From Rhynchosporium graminicola (taxonomy: Eukaryota; Ascomycota; Leotiomycetes; Helotiales; Ploettnerulaceae), in the NCBI GenBank assembly GCA_900074885.1, contig FJUW01000002.1, positions 1,315,001 through 1,379,000 of the forward strand: a stretch of DNA of 64,000 nt, given 5' to 3'. Below are positions 47,628-59,077 of this stretch, piece by piece. Both the position numbers and the translations under genes were made by a program. Within the stretch, counting starts at the first letter, position 1, and each line of letters begins with the position of its first letter. A model generated the notes under the pieces. It ran no database searches, had not been told where the DNA came from, and saw only the letters and a program-made list of their open reading frames with translations.

Positions 47628-49635
47628 ATGATGCATATCGGTCACATCTTGAGAGCACTGCCCGATGGCACTTGCAATGCTGGCAAAGTCTTCTACAGCT
47701 GTCAGGTCAACAACTTCCGAGGCTGCTGTTCCGTAGATCCTTGCGCTTTACCTGCTTGTCCAGATACGGATGCCAGCTCGTCGTCAATGCCATTATCGAA
47801 GACGACCAGTCAATCCTCGTCGAGACAACCATCGGCGTCGAGACCAAACTCCATCTTGACGGCTTCAGCAGCGACGACTACGACGATTCAGCCAACATCA
47901 ACCATTGGCATTATCACGGTCACGACCTCTACTCCAACACCGACGCAGACTCAATCACCCGTGGAAGCACAAACCCCAAGCTCATCTCCGACCGCAAAAG
48001 CGGCTTCTACATCAGGTGTCTCCAAAACCCCGATAGTCGCCGGAACAGTGACTGGGGTCGTCGTGTTCTCAATCCTCCTCTTAATCCTGCTCTGGTTCTG
48101 CGTGCGCCGAAGAAAGCAGAAGCGAACCATCCGGAATTCAATCGCTGAATATGGCGTGCCTACCAAAGAATTTGTTCTCGACCGATCTACATCTCCAGGA
48201 TATCAACGAGGTGGTGGTGATGTATTTGCGCCATTTGGAGGTAAGTAGCCGGATCTCAAATTTCAATGCACACCATCTGACATAAGTACTCGCAGGACGT
48301 TACGATTCATTGCGTCTCACATCGGCTACCCCTCCACCAAAGACTGTATCGGCCCCCATATCAGATCCCACTGCCCTTCAAGGAGTTAATCTGATCGCAG
48401 CACCTACCCTCATTGGCTCTAGCCATATCGAAGTCAACTCCAACTCCGACCCGTCAACACCAATCATAGACCGTCCTCTTCCCGACACCGAGAAATCCAT
48501 TGTCCTCACGCCTCCACCAGCTCACGAACTCCCGTTCTTCCATCCTCTCCCTGGCCAGGATGTAGAAATACCAACATATCACCCCAGTGTACTCATCGAC
48601 TCGAATACAAGCAGTGGTACTTCAACTTCAACAACCCTGCAGAAATCAACACTGAGATCTCATCCTATATACCACATCTCACAGCTCTCTACTCATCCCG
48701 CCTTTCAGAAACCAGCTTCTCCACCAAGAGAACATGGAATGCCGCCGCGGACGTCGGAAGTGAGGGAATGGGGGCCTTTATGCCCTATGCAGAGTACTCC
48801 AACATCTCACGCCTCCTACCAGCCCGGAATCCAACAACAACAACCTCAAACCCAGCAACACAATCAGCAAAGCTGTCGTCACAGCGAACAAAGCACCAGC
48901 ACCACAAATGCCCTCACATCGCCCATTCCCGGCCGCTCAGAGTTAGAAGCTGAAGTCCCTCATACGTATCTCTCTCCTACACCAACATACGAGATGCCAA
49001 CGCGCAGAGATTTCGACTACACGAACAACGCATATACAGATCACCGCTCCCAATGGACGCCTATCTCACGCGGCAACACCGACGCCTCTAAATATTCCAT
49101 TCCTATTGGCCTCGGCGTCGATCGTCACACCGCAGCGCGAGCTACATCCTCATTCTCAGCCTCTCTTTCAGCACCTAATGTCCGCCAATACAACAACGAC
49201 AGCAGCCCTGAAACAAGACACGAACTCGAATCCCCGAACCCCGCCCTCTCCTTCTTCCTAGCCATCCCCACCACTTCATCATCATCATCAACAGCGCGGC
49301 ACATGTCCGGCCTCCAAGGACCAAGTCTCACATCACCCCGCGTCATAAATTGTGCTGTTTCCAACTCAGGACAAACTTCACCTGAAGCTCATCAGACTGC
49401 TCAATCAGCGAGCGATCAAATAGGAGCCGGTCCCGTTCCCGTGACCATATCCCCACTCTCCCCTCCCGAGCGATGGAGCGGTGCGACAGCTGTACAGAGT
49501 GCACACACACAAACGAGTGGTCAGGAAGCTATACACAGCGCATGTCAAAGCGCCTGGTCGGGATCAGGGGGCCCGGAGAATGAGAATGAGCATGAGACGG
49601 GACCGGGTACGTGGGGGAGTTGGAGTGGGCGATGA
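47628..49635 (+). CDS. Single-pass membrane protein with Cys-rich ectodomain
   Basis: Exons 47628-48240 and 48296-49635 (intron 55 nt, GTAAGT...GCAG) encode 650 residues. Residues 12-45 contain six cysteines (16, 25, 33, 34, 39, 44) in the motif DGTCNAGKVFYSCQVNNFRG then CCSVDPCALPACPD, seen repeatedly at the N-termini of fungal membrane proteins. A Ser/Thr-rich, probably O-glycosylated stalk (47-132) leads to a transmembrane segment at 136-159 (VAGTVTGVVVFSILLLILLW) and a stop-transfer RRRKQKR. The cytosolic tail of about 480 residues is Pro/Ser/Thr/Gln rich with poly-Q. The layout recalls wall-stress sensors of the WSC/MID type, but the ectodomain differs. No signal peptide is visible at the chosen Met; an upstream exon is possible. 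Confidence 0.75.
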
Positions 49636-50980
49636 TTGTAATTTTGTGTTTTTGTTTTTGGTTCCTCTTGTTATTCGTGTGATACAAGGGAGTGTTCTAC
49701 CCTATGGCGTGCATGATTCGCTCTGCTCTACTCTACCCCTTTTCGCTCGTTTTGGATGGGTGCTTTGACTTCACGCGGACATTCATCCTAGAAGCTGGGG
49801 GGAAGCAGTGACGCAGACTTAAGGGAGAGAGAGAGGGGATTCTCCTTGCCGTAGGGTTTGTGATGATAAATGTATAGTGTCCTTAGCATGGCGTCTGGGG
49901 ATGGGAAAAGAGCATTGCGTGGCATTGCATTGCATCGCATTGCTGGCATGGCTGGCATGGCTGGCCGCCTGGCAGGAGAGCGTTGAGGTACTTGCTTGCT
50001 TACTCGTTAGTTGTTGCAGTATACAGAATCAGAGGATACAAATTCCTCCTAGTCTCAAGTCAAGCACAAATGGAAACCTTTGTGTGATACTTGCTTTACT
50101 CTCCCTTTCCTCTGCGTTTACATGATGATATCTCGGGCGATAGATGCGTTGTGCTCTGTAGGGTTTTTTGATCGTGAGGCTTGGTGATGAGAGCGTCACA
50201 TGAATTTGAGGTGGGATGGTTTGGTGACATACATACGCAGGAGCTATTAGCTTAGCTATCTGTCATCCCTTTCTCTGTGTTTGGTAGGCAGACAGGTCGG
50301 TACAAGGGAAGGGTTTTGATTCTCTCAATCTCTCTATGTACCCACACAAATCCTACCTCCCACCGCAACGCTCAAATGGGTCGCCTCGCCATCCCTATCC
50401 AAGCACGCAATCCTCTCGAATGCACTCATATCTGTCCACTGTACTCTCCGATGGATTGCCAATTTGCCCGAAGCTGTGAATGACGAAAGACACAAGACGC
50501 CTCCCTAGGAAGTGAAGAGAAACCTGCCCTGCCATGTTCTGGCCTGCCCTTCCTTTCCTTCCTTACGCCACACGCAATGCCAAAACCCATGCACTTTTTT
50601 CCTCAACGCCAAGTTTTCGCTTCGAAGGTGTTTTTGATTTTCTGCTTGCTCTGTGGATGGATTCCGATTTGCTCAATGATTGAAAGAGTGAAATGGTGGA
50701 CTAGTTCTGACCTGGCAGGGAATCAGTCGGACAGGGGCGCTGCGCTGGATGAACTGTTCGTGCTCAAGAAACAGCCTGATGAAAGAGAACGAGGTTTGGC
50801 GTATGAACGCCACTCAAGTATCGTTGTCAAATTTCCATGTACATCCCCAGATCAAGCACCGTGAAGAAATCGAGAAAGCAATCCGATCTTGCCGACTCAT
50901 CACAATCTCATAACCCGTTCCATGCCATCCCATGCCAATCCATCCTAAGCCATCACAAATCCCTTTACTGATCCAAGCCC
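49636..50980. other. Intergenic, no gene seen
   Basis: About 1.3 kb between convergent genes, with a short GGCATTGCATTGCATCGCATTGC tract near 49920 and GGCATGGCT repeats just after it. No coding sequence is supported. Confidence 0.45.
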
Positions 50981-51764
50981 TCAGTTCCCATACCCCATCA
51001 ACTTCGTGATCTCATCCAGCAACTCCTGCAAATCATCATCGGTAATCTTATCCTGGAGACTAGGAATGAGAGTCTTGGCTTCTTCGAAGCTATCGCAGCA
51101 TAGTGATCCTAGAACAAAGATCAGACCTACATCCTAGTCACCCCTCGATGATCGCCGAATCTCTTTCTTTCTTTCGTATAATTATTTCCTTTGGGAAAGA
51201 GTGCGGGATGTAGGTGATGGTGATAACGTACCAAGTTGCGCCCTCTCAAACTTTGCAAGCTCTTTATGTGCCGATAACAGACGCTCAACGGCTTCAACGT
51301 TCTCTTTCCGCTTGAACCGTGCGAAGTGGTCGAGGTATTCGGTAGTTTTCATTAGGAGTCTGGAAGGAGGAATGTTAGCCTTTTTCTGTATCCTATTCAA
51401 CTTCCCTCCTACGCGAAACATAAACTGCCACTTCTTTCCCCAAGTCCACCTTGTTTGCTCAAACCTGGTAGTGTATTATTCCTGAGCATAGAAGACATGC
51501 CACAGCCAGCTCAACCGCCTCCCGACTTCCCCCATTCTTCTCCCCCTTCTCCAACGAGAGAAATTCGTGCACAACTTACTCAGTCTCATTAACATTCTTC
51601 TTATCCATCCTCCTCTTCGCAACCAACGCATTAATAACCAGCGCGGCCTCACTATGAGTCAACGCATCCACATCCTGGAATTCTCCCAGCTTCAGCTCCG
51701 AGGAGGCTTCTTCGTCACCTTGAGGTGGTTCGCGAGAGCGCGAGGTTGCTGCTGGTGCTGACAT
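50981..51764 (-). CDS. RPB4: RNA polymerase II subunit RPB4
   Basis: Three exons, 51764-51580, 51359-51232 and 51108-50981, with introns of 220 and 123 nt, encode 146 residues. After a short polar start the Rpb4 family core runs LKLGEFQDVDALTHSEAALV, then LVAKRRMDKKN, TTEYLDHFARFKRKENVEAV, LSAHKELAKFERAQLGSL, and the C-terminal HRDC-like part FEEAKTLIPSLQDKITDDDL and LDEITKLMGYGN. Rpb4 pairs with Rpb7 in the stalk of RNA polymerase II, binding nascent RNA and linking transcription to mRNA decay. The first intron is long for this genome. The gene is head to head with TRS23 across 560 bases. Confidence 0.95.
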
Positions 51765-52324
51765 TTTGTTTTTCGGAGGAATATTTGTTGGGTAAAGCTG
51801 GGGGTGAGCAGACGTCAAGGGCGTGTCGAGGCAGGAGATCGAATGAGGGTGCAAGATTCGTGAGGCTCGAATTCGTGAATGGCGATATCAGATTCAAGGC
51901 TCACCCACCAAGTGTGAGGTGTGTATCCCTCGAGATGGTATCTGTGGTGCACCAAAATCTAGCAGCTTCGCATGTGATATTCTGAGGTTGTGAAGTTCGT
52001 AGTGGGACTGTCGCGTGGAAGCTCAAGAGGCCCGTCGTGAGGATTGTTGAAGTCAATGCCAAGACAAGCGCAAGGCCAGACAATCTGGGGAACTTTGCCG
52101 AGCCAGCCAGCCTTGTCAATAACAAAGCGCAAGGTCGCATTCACAGCAGCTCCATCCTTTGCGCCAACTTCACCCGCGTCATCAATCTCTTCCCAAAGAC
52201 AAGTTTCCCAGCTTCAAACTCTTCCCTGGCATCTGCTACAGCTTACACCATCCCCAGAACTCGGGATTGAGAGGTCTTGACAAGAAATACGTTAGTATCT
52301 AGCCATCCAGATACAACAGCGACA
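51765..52324. promoter_or_regulatory. Divergent promoter of RPB4 and TRS23
   Basis: The 560 bases between the two start codons show no coding sequence that I trust and hold both promoters. Confidence 0.5.
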
Positions 52325-52964
52325 ATGTGAGCGCATACAATCATGACTCTACAATCAGAATGTGGCATACTAATCATTTTCGAAAAAAAGGGTGGTCTTC
52401 GCTTTAATCATCATCAATAAGGCGGGCGGACTGATCTTCCAGCGCGATTTCGCAGAAGGACTTAACAAACTCAATATAAACGATTACCTTGTCCTAGCTG
52501 GTACATTTCACGGGTATCCCTTCCTTCCCATTCCTCCCATCTCTCCCAACCCTCGCTTTCCACCTTCCCATTCTCCTATGCTTTCCTCGTCCTTTCCCTT
52601 CTCTCTAATCTTCCCAAACCAAATCCAACACTAACATCCATCCAGAGTCCACGCAATAACAACCCGTCTCTACCCCCTCCACCCTCCAGCCGACCCTGCC
52701 ATCCGTCCACAACCACCCTCGGGCATCGAAGTTCTCGAAACCGAGAACTTCCGTCTTCAATGCTTTCAAACCCTAACCGGGATCAAGTTCCTACTGTTCA
52801 CGGAGCCGCAGCAGCCGAATATCGACAAGGTTATGGGCAAGGTCTATGAATTGTATGCGGACTATGTGATGAAGAACCCGTTTTATCAGTTGGAGATGCC
52901 GATTCGTTGTGTGGAGTGGGAGAGGAGGCTGGGTGTTGTGGTTAGGGGCTTGAACTCGCGGTAG
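52325..52964 (+). CDS. TRS23: TRAPP complex subunit TRS23/TRAPPC4, start codon split by an intron
   Basis: Exons 52325-52326, 52391-52513 and 52646-52964 encode 147 residues. The long reading frame has no ATG at its head. Upstream, AT followed by the donor GTGAGC, a perfect branch site TACTAAT and an AAAG acceptor join AT to G, giving [20 protein letters not shown], the expected family start. The protein continues with [18 protein letters not shown] (across the second intron), [39 protein letters not shown] and [12 protein letters not shown], all sybindin-family features of normal length. TRS23 is a longin-fold core subunit of TRAPP, the Rab-GEF that tethers vesicles at the Golgi. In unspliced RNA the same ATG is followed at once by TGA, so intron retention would prevent translation. 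Confidence 0.9.
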
Positions 52965-53496
52965 AGCTGTAATTGAGGGAAGGGGGGAATGGTGGATAGC
53001 ATACATTCAAGGTATGGAAAGGAAGAGGGGGGGTTTCATGGAGATGTGAATTTGGTTGGTAATCGCAGAAGAGAGGATTGCTTTGAGTTTCAACGCATGA
53101 TCAAGACGGGAGGGACAAGCTACGAGATGTCTAGCTGGATGAAGGTGGCCAAGAAGAGGGAGGAAAGGCTGTGTGGCCTCTATCGGAATCTGACATGCCG
53201 GGAGAGGAGAGATCGATTGCGATGATTTGAAGGCATGCAAGAGGCGAGTCGGGACCGAAGATTTGCATAGTCCTTGGGAGTCTAGCTGGGGGTTTAGAAG
53301 AGCCTCGAAACCAAGTGTCCTACTTGATTAGCTGCAGAGCTTCGACTCGATGAAGAAGCCGAAAAGAATATCCAGCTACAGTGCCACACACGCAGAGAGT
53401 ATAGAATTGCAAGGCAGAAAAGCTTCGTTTTCAAATGCTATCTAGTGTACAATCATACAACTCCGACGCCCTCAGCAATGCATCCCCATACCTCTT
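52965..53496. other. Intergenic between convergent genes
   Basis: About 530 bases holding the 3' ends of TRS23 and RPN10; no coding sequence or repeat is evident. Confidence 0.45.
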
Positions 53497-54466
53497 CTAA
53501 TTCGTATCCATTTTGTCCTCATCATCCTTCTTATCCTTCTTTCCACTTCCCTCGCCCAGTAATGGCGCATCCTCGCCTTTGGCCGCCTCATCTTCCTCCT
53601 TGATCCCCTCCAACTTCGCCTTGTCCTCCTCCTCCTTCTTCTCCTTATCCTGCTTATCTACCCTCGCCTTCTCCTCTTCCATACTCATACGCAATGCTAA
53701 CGCCAACTCAGGATCCATGCTGGGATCGACGCCAAACTCGAAGCTCTCTCCACCACCAGCACCAGAACCCTCTCCCCCGCCACCTGCACTCGCACCATCG
53801 CCGTTCAATATCGGGCTCGTAACAAGTTGATCGCTCAAAAGTCCAGGTCCGGGGGGAATGATCGCAATATGTGATCCATCGCCACCTTTGACGTTCTCGT
53901 TGAAGGAAGTGAGCTTCTTGGTAGTATCGTCGTCTAGCTCGCCGAAAGCGACGAAGTCTATGCTGACATTATGTTTCTTCATCTTTTTGGCGAGCTTGGT
54001 AAGGGACTTTTCGTCGTCGGGGATAGGGGAGCAGTTGAATACTATGATGCGTTGACGTTGGGATTTGTTTTGTCGATGCTTGAGTGCGAGCTATACACAG
54101 CTATTAGTAAAGGTCATGCATACGCCTTAGAAATACCTTGCAGAGCAGGAGAAGTAGATAATGGGAATGACGTACACCAGCGATCTGAATACCCGTAGCC
54201 AAATGACTTCCACCTCGAATCTTGCTCTTCGTACGGTGTAAGCCCTCCAAGATCTTTCCATGATCCGTGGTTAACGTAACCAAAACCTCCGGTCCCTTTC
54301 CTCCCATACTCATTAAACCAACTGAGGATTCGGGATTGGCTTGCGTGATCGCGGAGAAGATGAGAGAGACGGCGTCAGATTGTGCTTCGTATCTTGTTGG
54401 AGTGTAATCGCCATTTCGACTGCTTTCACTGTTGTCCACCACTACCATTACTGCTTCGAGGACCAT
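53497..54466 (-). CDS. RPN10: 26S proteasome ubiquitin receptor RPN10
   Basis: Two exons, 54466-54176 and 54090-53497, with an 85-nt intron (GTACGT...ATAG) encode 294 residues. Residues 1-190 form a von Willebrand A domain: MVVVDNSESSRNGDYTPTRY, DAVSLIFSAITQANPESSVG, SHLATGIQIAGLALKHRQNK across the splice, RQRIIVFNCSPIPDDEKSL and VSIDFVAFGELD. After a Gly-rich linker a ubiquitin-interacting motif lies at about 223-240 (DPELALALRMSMEEE). The C-terminus is a Lys/Glu/Asp-rich tail ending KMDTN. Rpn10 binds polyubiquitin and stabilises the link between base and lid of the 19S particle. The single UIM is usual for fungi. Confidence 0.95.
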
Positions 54467-54867
54467 TTTGCTGTGCCTCTGGAGCTAAGCTTCGACGTGC
54501 CGGTGAGCGTCGATAAGAGAGGGATACTGTCTGAAGGAGTTGTGAAGCTTGTGGTTTAGAAATTGGAATGATGGTCTCTGGGACTGATAGGTGAAGATGC
54601 TCAAGGTAGCTGCGGCTGCGCATACTGTACATTGAGGTTGCTACCCCAGTCGTTTTAGCGTCATATAGACGCTTGGCGTATGGAAGGAAGCGATGCGGCT
54701 CATGGTTTGTTTACCTTCAACTCCACTTCCCAACCAAGGAACATCCAACTTCACACTACAATTATCAAGAATTGCTCGCACGAACGCGCTCACCGTACCT
54801 TGCAGTAGCTCAAATACACTATTGAGAAACAAAGCGAACTTTGTGAAACACACACCGCGTCCTCAAT
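54467..54867. promoter_or_regulatory. Divergent promoter of RPN10 and Borealin
   Basis: The 401 bases between the two start codons. I searched by eye for the proteasome element GGTGGCAAA known from yeast and did not find it. Confidence 0.45.
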
Positions 54868-56141
54868 ATGGCACCGACGCGCTCCAAGAAACGCAAGTCA
54901 ACGGAATCGACAAGCTCAGTAGAAATCCAGAATTTTCCAGCACCACCTCAAATGATACCCACGAAGACGCGCAGTCCAACCCATACACCAACCCATAAGT
55001 CTCCCATCAAGAAGCAGAAGATGGGAATTACTCTCGCGCAAAAACAAGCATTAATCGACAACCTCCAACTCGAGAGTAAAGACCCCAATATGAAAGCTTC
55101 ATGCTTCTACTCCTGCTAATGACGTCTAAATAGTCACCGAACGCGCCCGAAAACTGCGCGCACAGTACAACCTCCAAGCCCAGGGATTACGGACGCGTAT
55201 TGAGATCAGAGTTAATCGTATCCCGATGGCTTTGCGAAGGGCGAAGATGGGCGATTTGCATATGAAGTACAGCGAGGGCTCCAAATCCACGACATCAACA
55301 GTACTTTCACGGGCAGAAAGACTGAATTCCCCACATAAAAATCTTCTGCAAACCTCGCAAAGCAATTCTCGTGGTAGTCCATCTCCTCAACGCGCCCCCA
55401 AACGGCTAAGGTAAATGCCCCCTCCCTCTCATCTTCACCCGCGTCCCTATAGGTATTCGACTAACACAACCCAGCGATGAAGCATCCCTCGATAAAGAAA
55501 ACGCCGACATCGAGAACCCCAAGAAGCGCATTCGCGCCACTCAACAACCACCCATCCCACCCGCTCGCACCACATCCCGCGCCCCCCTCAATGTTCAACC
55601 TTCAACCGTTCTCTCTCCCCGCTCGGCAAATTCTCGCACTCTCCCACGCTCCCCGATTCGCGACCGTCAAAATTCACCCACGAAATCGTATCTCGCGCGC
55701 CCCATCTCGCCCATGAAACCGGTAGCCCCGACCCCTTCAGGCGGCGCGGCGGGGATACTGACGAATATGGTTGAGAAAGCGAAATCTACACGCGCCGGAG
55801 GAGCTGTTCGGAAGGTCACCGGTCCTACCTCACAGGATCGTCCTGCTGTTGGAGCAGGGAGGGGGAAGAGAATGGCTCCACCTCCACCTCCTGCGCCTAG
55901 AGTCGGAAGAGGGAGAGCAAGTACGATTAGCGAGAGTAGCGAATCTAGTAATACAACTACTATCGTGCGAAAACCCGTTCCTGCACCTGCACCTGCTGCG
56001 AAGAGAGCACCAGTTACGAAGAAGACGGTTATGAGTACGTTGAAGGGGATGGGTAGTCAAAAGAGGATGGCAGCTGCTAGCAAGCCGAGTGCGGTGCCAA
56101 CGACTGCGGCTGCAGGGAGAGTTTTGAGGAAGAGGAATTGA
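54868..56141 (+). CDS. NBL1: Borealin/NBL1, chromosomal passenger complex subunit
   Basis: Exons 54868-55075, 55134-55410 and 55475-56141, with introns of 58 and 64 nt, encode 383 residues. The Nbl1/Borealin N-terminal domain spans about 53-111: GITLAQKQALIDNLQLEITE, then RARKLRAQYNLQAQGLRTRI and RVNRIPMALRRAKMGDL, a helix that packs with survivin (Bir1) and INCENP (Sli15) in the Aurora B chromosomal passenger complex. The remainder is basic, Pro/Ser-rich and disordered, with many SP sites (SPIRDRQ, SPTKSY, SPMKP) that could be Cdk1 targets. It ends RVLRKRN. It is longer than yeast Nbl1, as is typical of filamentous fungi. It lies head to head with RPN10. Confidence 0.9.
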
Positions 56142-56740
56142 GTTGGTATTGAGGCATTCGGAAGTTACGGAGGGAGAGGCTCCAAGTGCGTGTTCGTTCA
56201 TGTGGTGTCTTGGGGGAACTTTGTTTGGTTTCGCCATATAAGCGATTGGTGCTACGGTTGTAGTGTGAGCTTTTGTAGGCAATGGAAAAGAATGAACCAA
56301 TATGATGTGAACGTGGAAGCTGGGCTTGTTCATCTCGCGTATAACGACCCTTTCGAAAATCGCGAAGGGTACCTTTTCAAGTAGGTTCTTCTTGACTCTG
56401 CACAAGTGTTCCAAGAAGTCAAACTGGGAAAATATCGCAAGGATTCGCCATAATACCATAACCGGAATGTACAACACTTCCTGTGTTTCTTTCGAGCAAC
56501 ATGCTAAATTTGTGATCTTGTAGGTCAGAAGATTAATGTTGTTCGTCAAACATGTGTAGGACTTTCCATGAGTATGAAATTCAGTTCACGACAATATCGC
56601 TGGTGGTGATAATGTCGGGTCAGGAATCATATTAGAAAACCCTTTGTGTGTAATATCCTCATATCTTATCAGAACATTGCTCACCAGCACACCTTTCCAC
56701 TTCCTCCCAACCATACACCCCCTCTCTGTCCAGCTCCCAT
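56142..56740. other. Intergenic between convergent genes
   Basis: About 600 bases holding the 3' ends of the Borealin and TMA22 genes; nothing else is recognised. Confidence 0.45.
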
Positions 56741-57820
56741 CTACCCAGGCGGCGCACCCGCTCCAGATTTCTTCTTTTTATCTTCAACCAACTCATAATT
56801 GTCCTCGGGTATCACCGGATACTTCTCCATCAAAAACTCCTCAATCTCATCGCTCACGTCTCCCTGTACTACTATCTCTTCTCCACCACTCGCTAGCTTC
56901 GTTACTGAGGATCCGGTGGCGAACTTCTTGCCGAATTCTTTGGCGACCTTTTTGTTGTCGAGATCGAATGCTTCGAGGCCTGTTACTGTGGTTACGAATT
57001 TGCGCTGCGGGGTGATCCGTTAGCATTTGCTTGAGGGAGCTCAAGGAACTAGGGGAACTTGGGATGGGAGGAGATAGAAAGTGCGGACGTGATGTCTTGC
57101 TTGCTCATATACGAGAGCTTCAAGCTACATTGCAAGCAGATCCAGCGATCAAAACTCGGTATAGCGAGAAAGAGAAGCAAATGTACATGCCTTCTTCCAA
57201 CTCCAGAGAAGAAATGTCCAACATACCTTATTCCTCTCCACCCTCTTAATGATAACCTTGCTACTCTTAATCGTAGCCGCCTGTCTCGCTTCCGCAGCTT
57301 CAGCTTTCAGTGCTTTCTTATGCGCGTCTTTCTCGGCTCGTTTCTGCGCGTCGACTGAGAGGGAGGATGTTGCTGCGGCGAGGGCGTCTGTACAAGTATA
57401 GAGTTATGGGAGTGAAACATAGTGATGTAGGCAGATGAATGAGGGACATACCATCAGACCATAACCTCTCATACATATCATCATCTTCATCCTTCAACCA
57501 CTCCTGGCATTTCTTAACTGTGCCGCCGAACTCGCAATACTACTTCCTCATCTCGTCAGCTCCAAATCCAGAGTATCCCATTTCACAGCTCCTATAATGT
57601 CCACCTGTTCCCAAAGCCCCCAAAAGACCGTCATGGGATAACAGGGAGAAAATATGTACCTCGGGTGGTAACGAGCAGACTGTAGAGAGAAGAACGGGTC
57701 AGTTATGCTTCTCTTGGAGGGGTTATGGAGGGGTAAACCCTCGAGCAACGGCCAAAACCTACCTCCGCAGTACAGTACTGTGCGAGATTGAAGCTCAATA
57801 TCTTGATCTGCTTCTGCCAT
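56741..57820 (-). CDS. TMA22: Translation machinery-associated protein TMA22 (DENR family)
   Basis: Five exons, 57820-57763, 57679-57660, 57539-57452, 57387-57227 and 57004-56741, encode 196 residues. The second exon is only 20 nt. The N-terminus reads YCGVCSLPPEYCEFGG across three exons and has four cysteines (18, 21, 28, 37), the zinc-binding motif of DENR. A charged middle follows (DEDDDMYERLWSDD). The SUI1 domain spans about 96-172: SSKVIIKRVERNKRKFVTTV, GLEAFDLDNKKVAKEFGKKF, SSVTKLASGGEEIVVQGDV. With its partner Tma20 (MCT-1) this protein recycles 40S subunits after termination and influences reinitiation. Exon phases all close correctly, which confirms the small exon. Confidence 0.93.
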
Positions 57821-59077
57821 TGTGTTAGAAATAAAGATTTATGGGTTCAGGTGATATGTGGTTGTTGTGGTATGAGGAAGTGTATGATATTGGGAAGCGC
57901 GAGAAAAGTCGTGATGAGAGTTGGATGGCGGGGTTGATGGGGTTGGAAAATTGGTGTGGATACAGCTGTACTTAGAAGTACTGCGACTTGGCGTACACTT
58001 TATACTTAGCTACTGAACATTTGTAAAGAGATTTTCGGACACTCTGTTCTTAATCATGCATCAATAATTCTATCAGATGGGATGGTGGTGATAGCGGCCG
58101 CTTATTCCAGCAAGTTTTGTGAAAGTGAAAGTGCTATGTCGACGATAAAATACCTGATGCGGAATCCGGGAATTTCGTCTTTAAATTCACAAACATATCT
58201 CACGAAATCACATATAGCAAGTTACAAAAGTCACACAGGCTTTTTTTTGGTCACTTCGTTTCAAGTCACTATCTTTAATGAAGAGGTCTAACGAGCCTGC
58301 CAAAAGGGTTCACCGGAGACTGGTTTTCCTTGCCTCGATTATGATCAGACAGAATATGTCTACAGTTTGTGTGAAATCAAAGAAGCAGTATCAGAGTGGT
58401 TAGCGGATTGTGCTTGCGGGTTAACTTTCGCACAATTCCGCCGGTTCGGGATCGCGAGAATCAGTTACCGTTCAGTCACCCATCCTCTCCTTCTGAAAGA
58501 TACCTTGTATAAGAAGAATCGGACACTATATAGGTGGGTATGTACGGTACGGTATATGGCACACAGTCTGAGCACTGTCTTCTTGCCATTCAAGCGGCCG
58601 CAATTTTTCCAGGTATTATCATGGAATAAAACGCTACCATGCAGCTATTGGATACACGCTGTTTCCCAGCGAATCGAGGATTCCGCCAAAGCTGGCAAAG
58701 AAGTCCTCTTTATCCTCCTTGAACGTCTGTCTCTTTACATGTGACACGGTTTCATTGCCTGCTTTTGCACAGTTGGAATGCCTAGTGGTATAAGCACTCT
58801 CCAGGAACAAGGAGTCATGATAAGAAGGAGTATATGGACCTATCTCAGACTCACGAAGTTGGATAGCCGTCTCATTGAACTGCGGAGATATTACTCTCTT
58901 ATACTTAGCGTAAGTCAGCATTATGGTTGCTCAACTTTGCTTTCAGTATGTTTCGGGGGGTTTCACGTGTATCGAGCTGATGGAAGAGCGATCTTTTCAA
59001 AATCGGCTGCTAATTACCATCAACCGGTATTCTCTCGCCCTTCTGCTCAAATGTGATCAAGACCAGTACAATTCACT
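57821..59077. other. AT-rich accessory region with a tRNA-like relic
   Basis: About 1.25 kb after the TMA22 promoter. It contains the repeat motif at 57979-58009 shared with 43326-43356 and a tRNA-like segment at 58387-58470. No protein gene is supported. Confidence 0.45.
58387..58470 (+). repeat. tRNA-like relic (possible tRNA-derived SINE or dead tRNA)
   Basis: TATCAGAGTGG at 58389-58399 resembles a polymerase III A box and GGTTCGGGATC at 58443-58453 a B box (9 of 11 by eye). Between them GCGGATTGTGC and GCACAATTCCGC can pair as a long hairpin. The arms do not fold into a proper cloverleaf, so this is not a working tRNA gene as far as I can tell. Confidence 0.35.

Noticed and set aside
47579..48148. 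189-residue frame overlapping the Cys-rich membrane protein
   Set aside because: The other frame has the cysteine motif, stalk, transmembrane span and an in-frame intron; this one has none.
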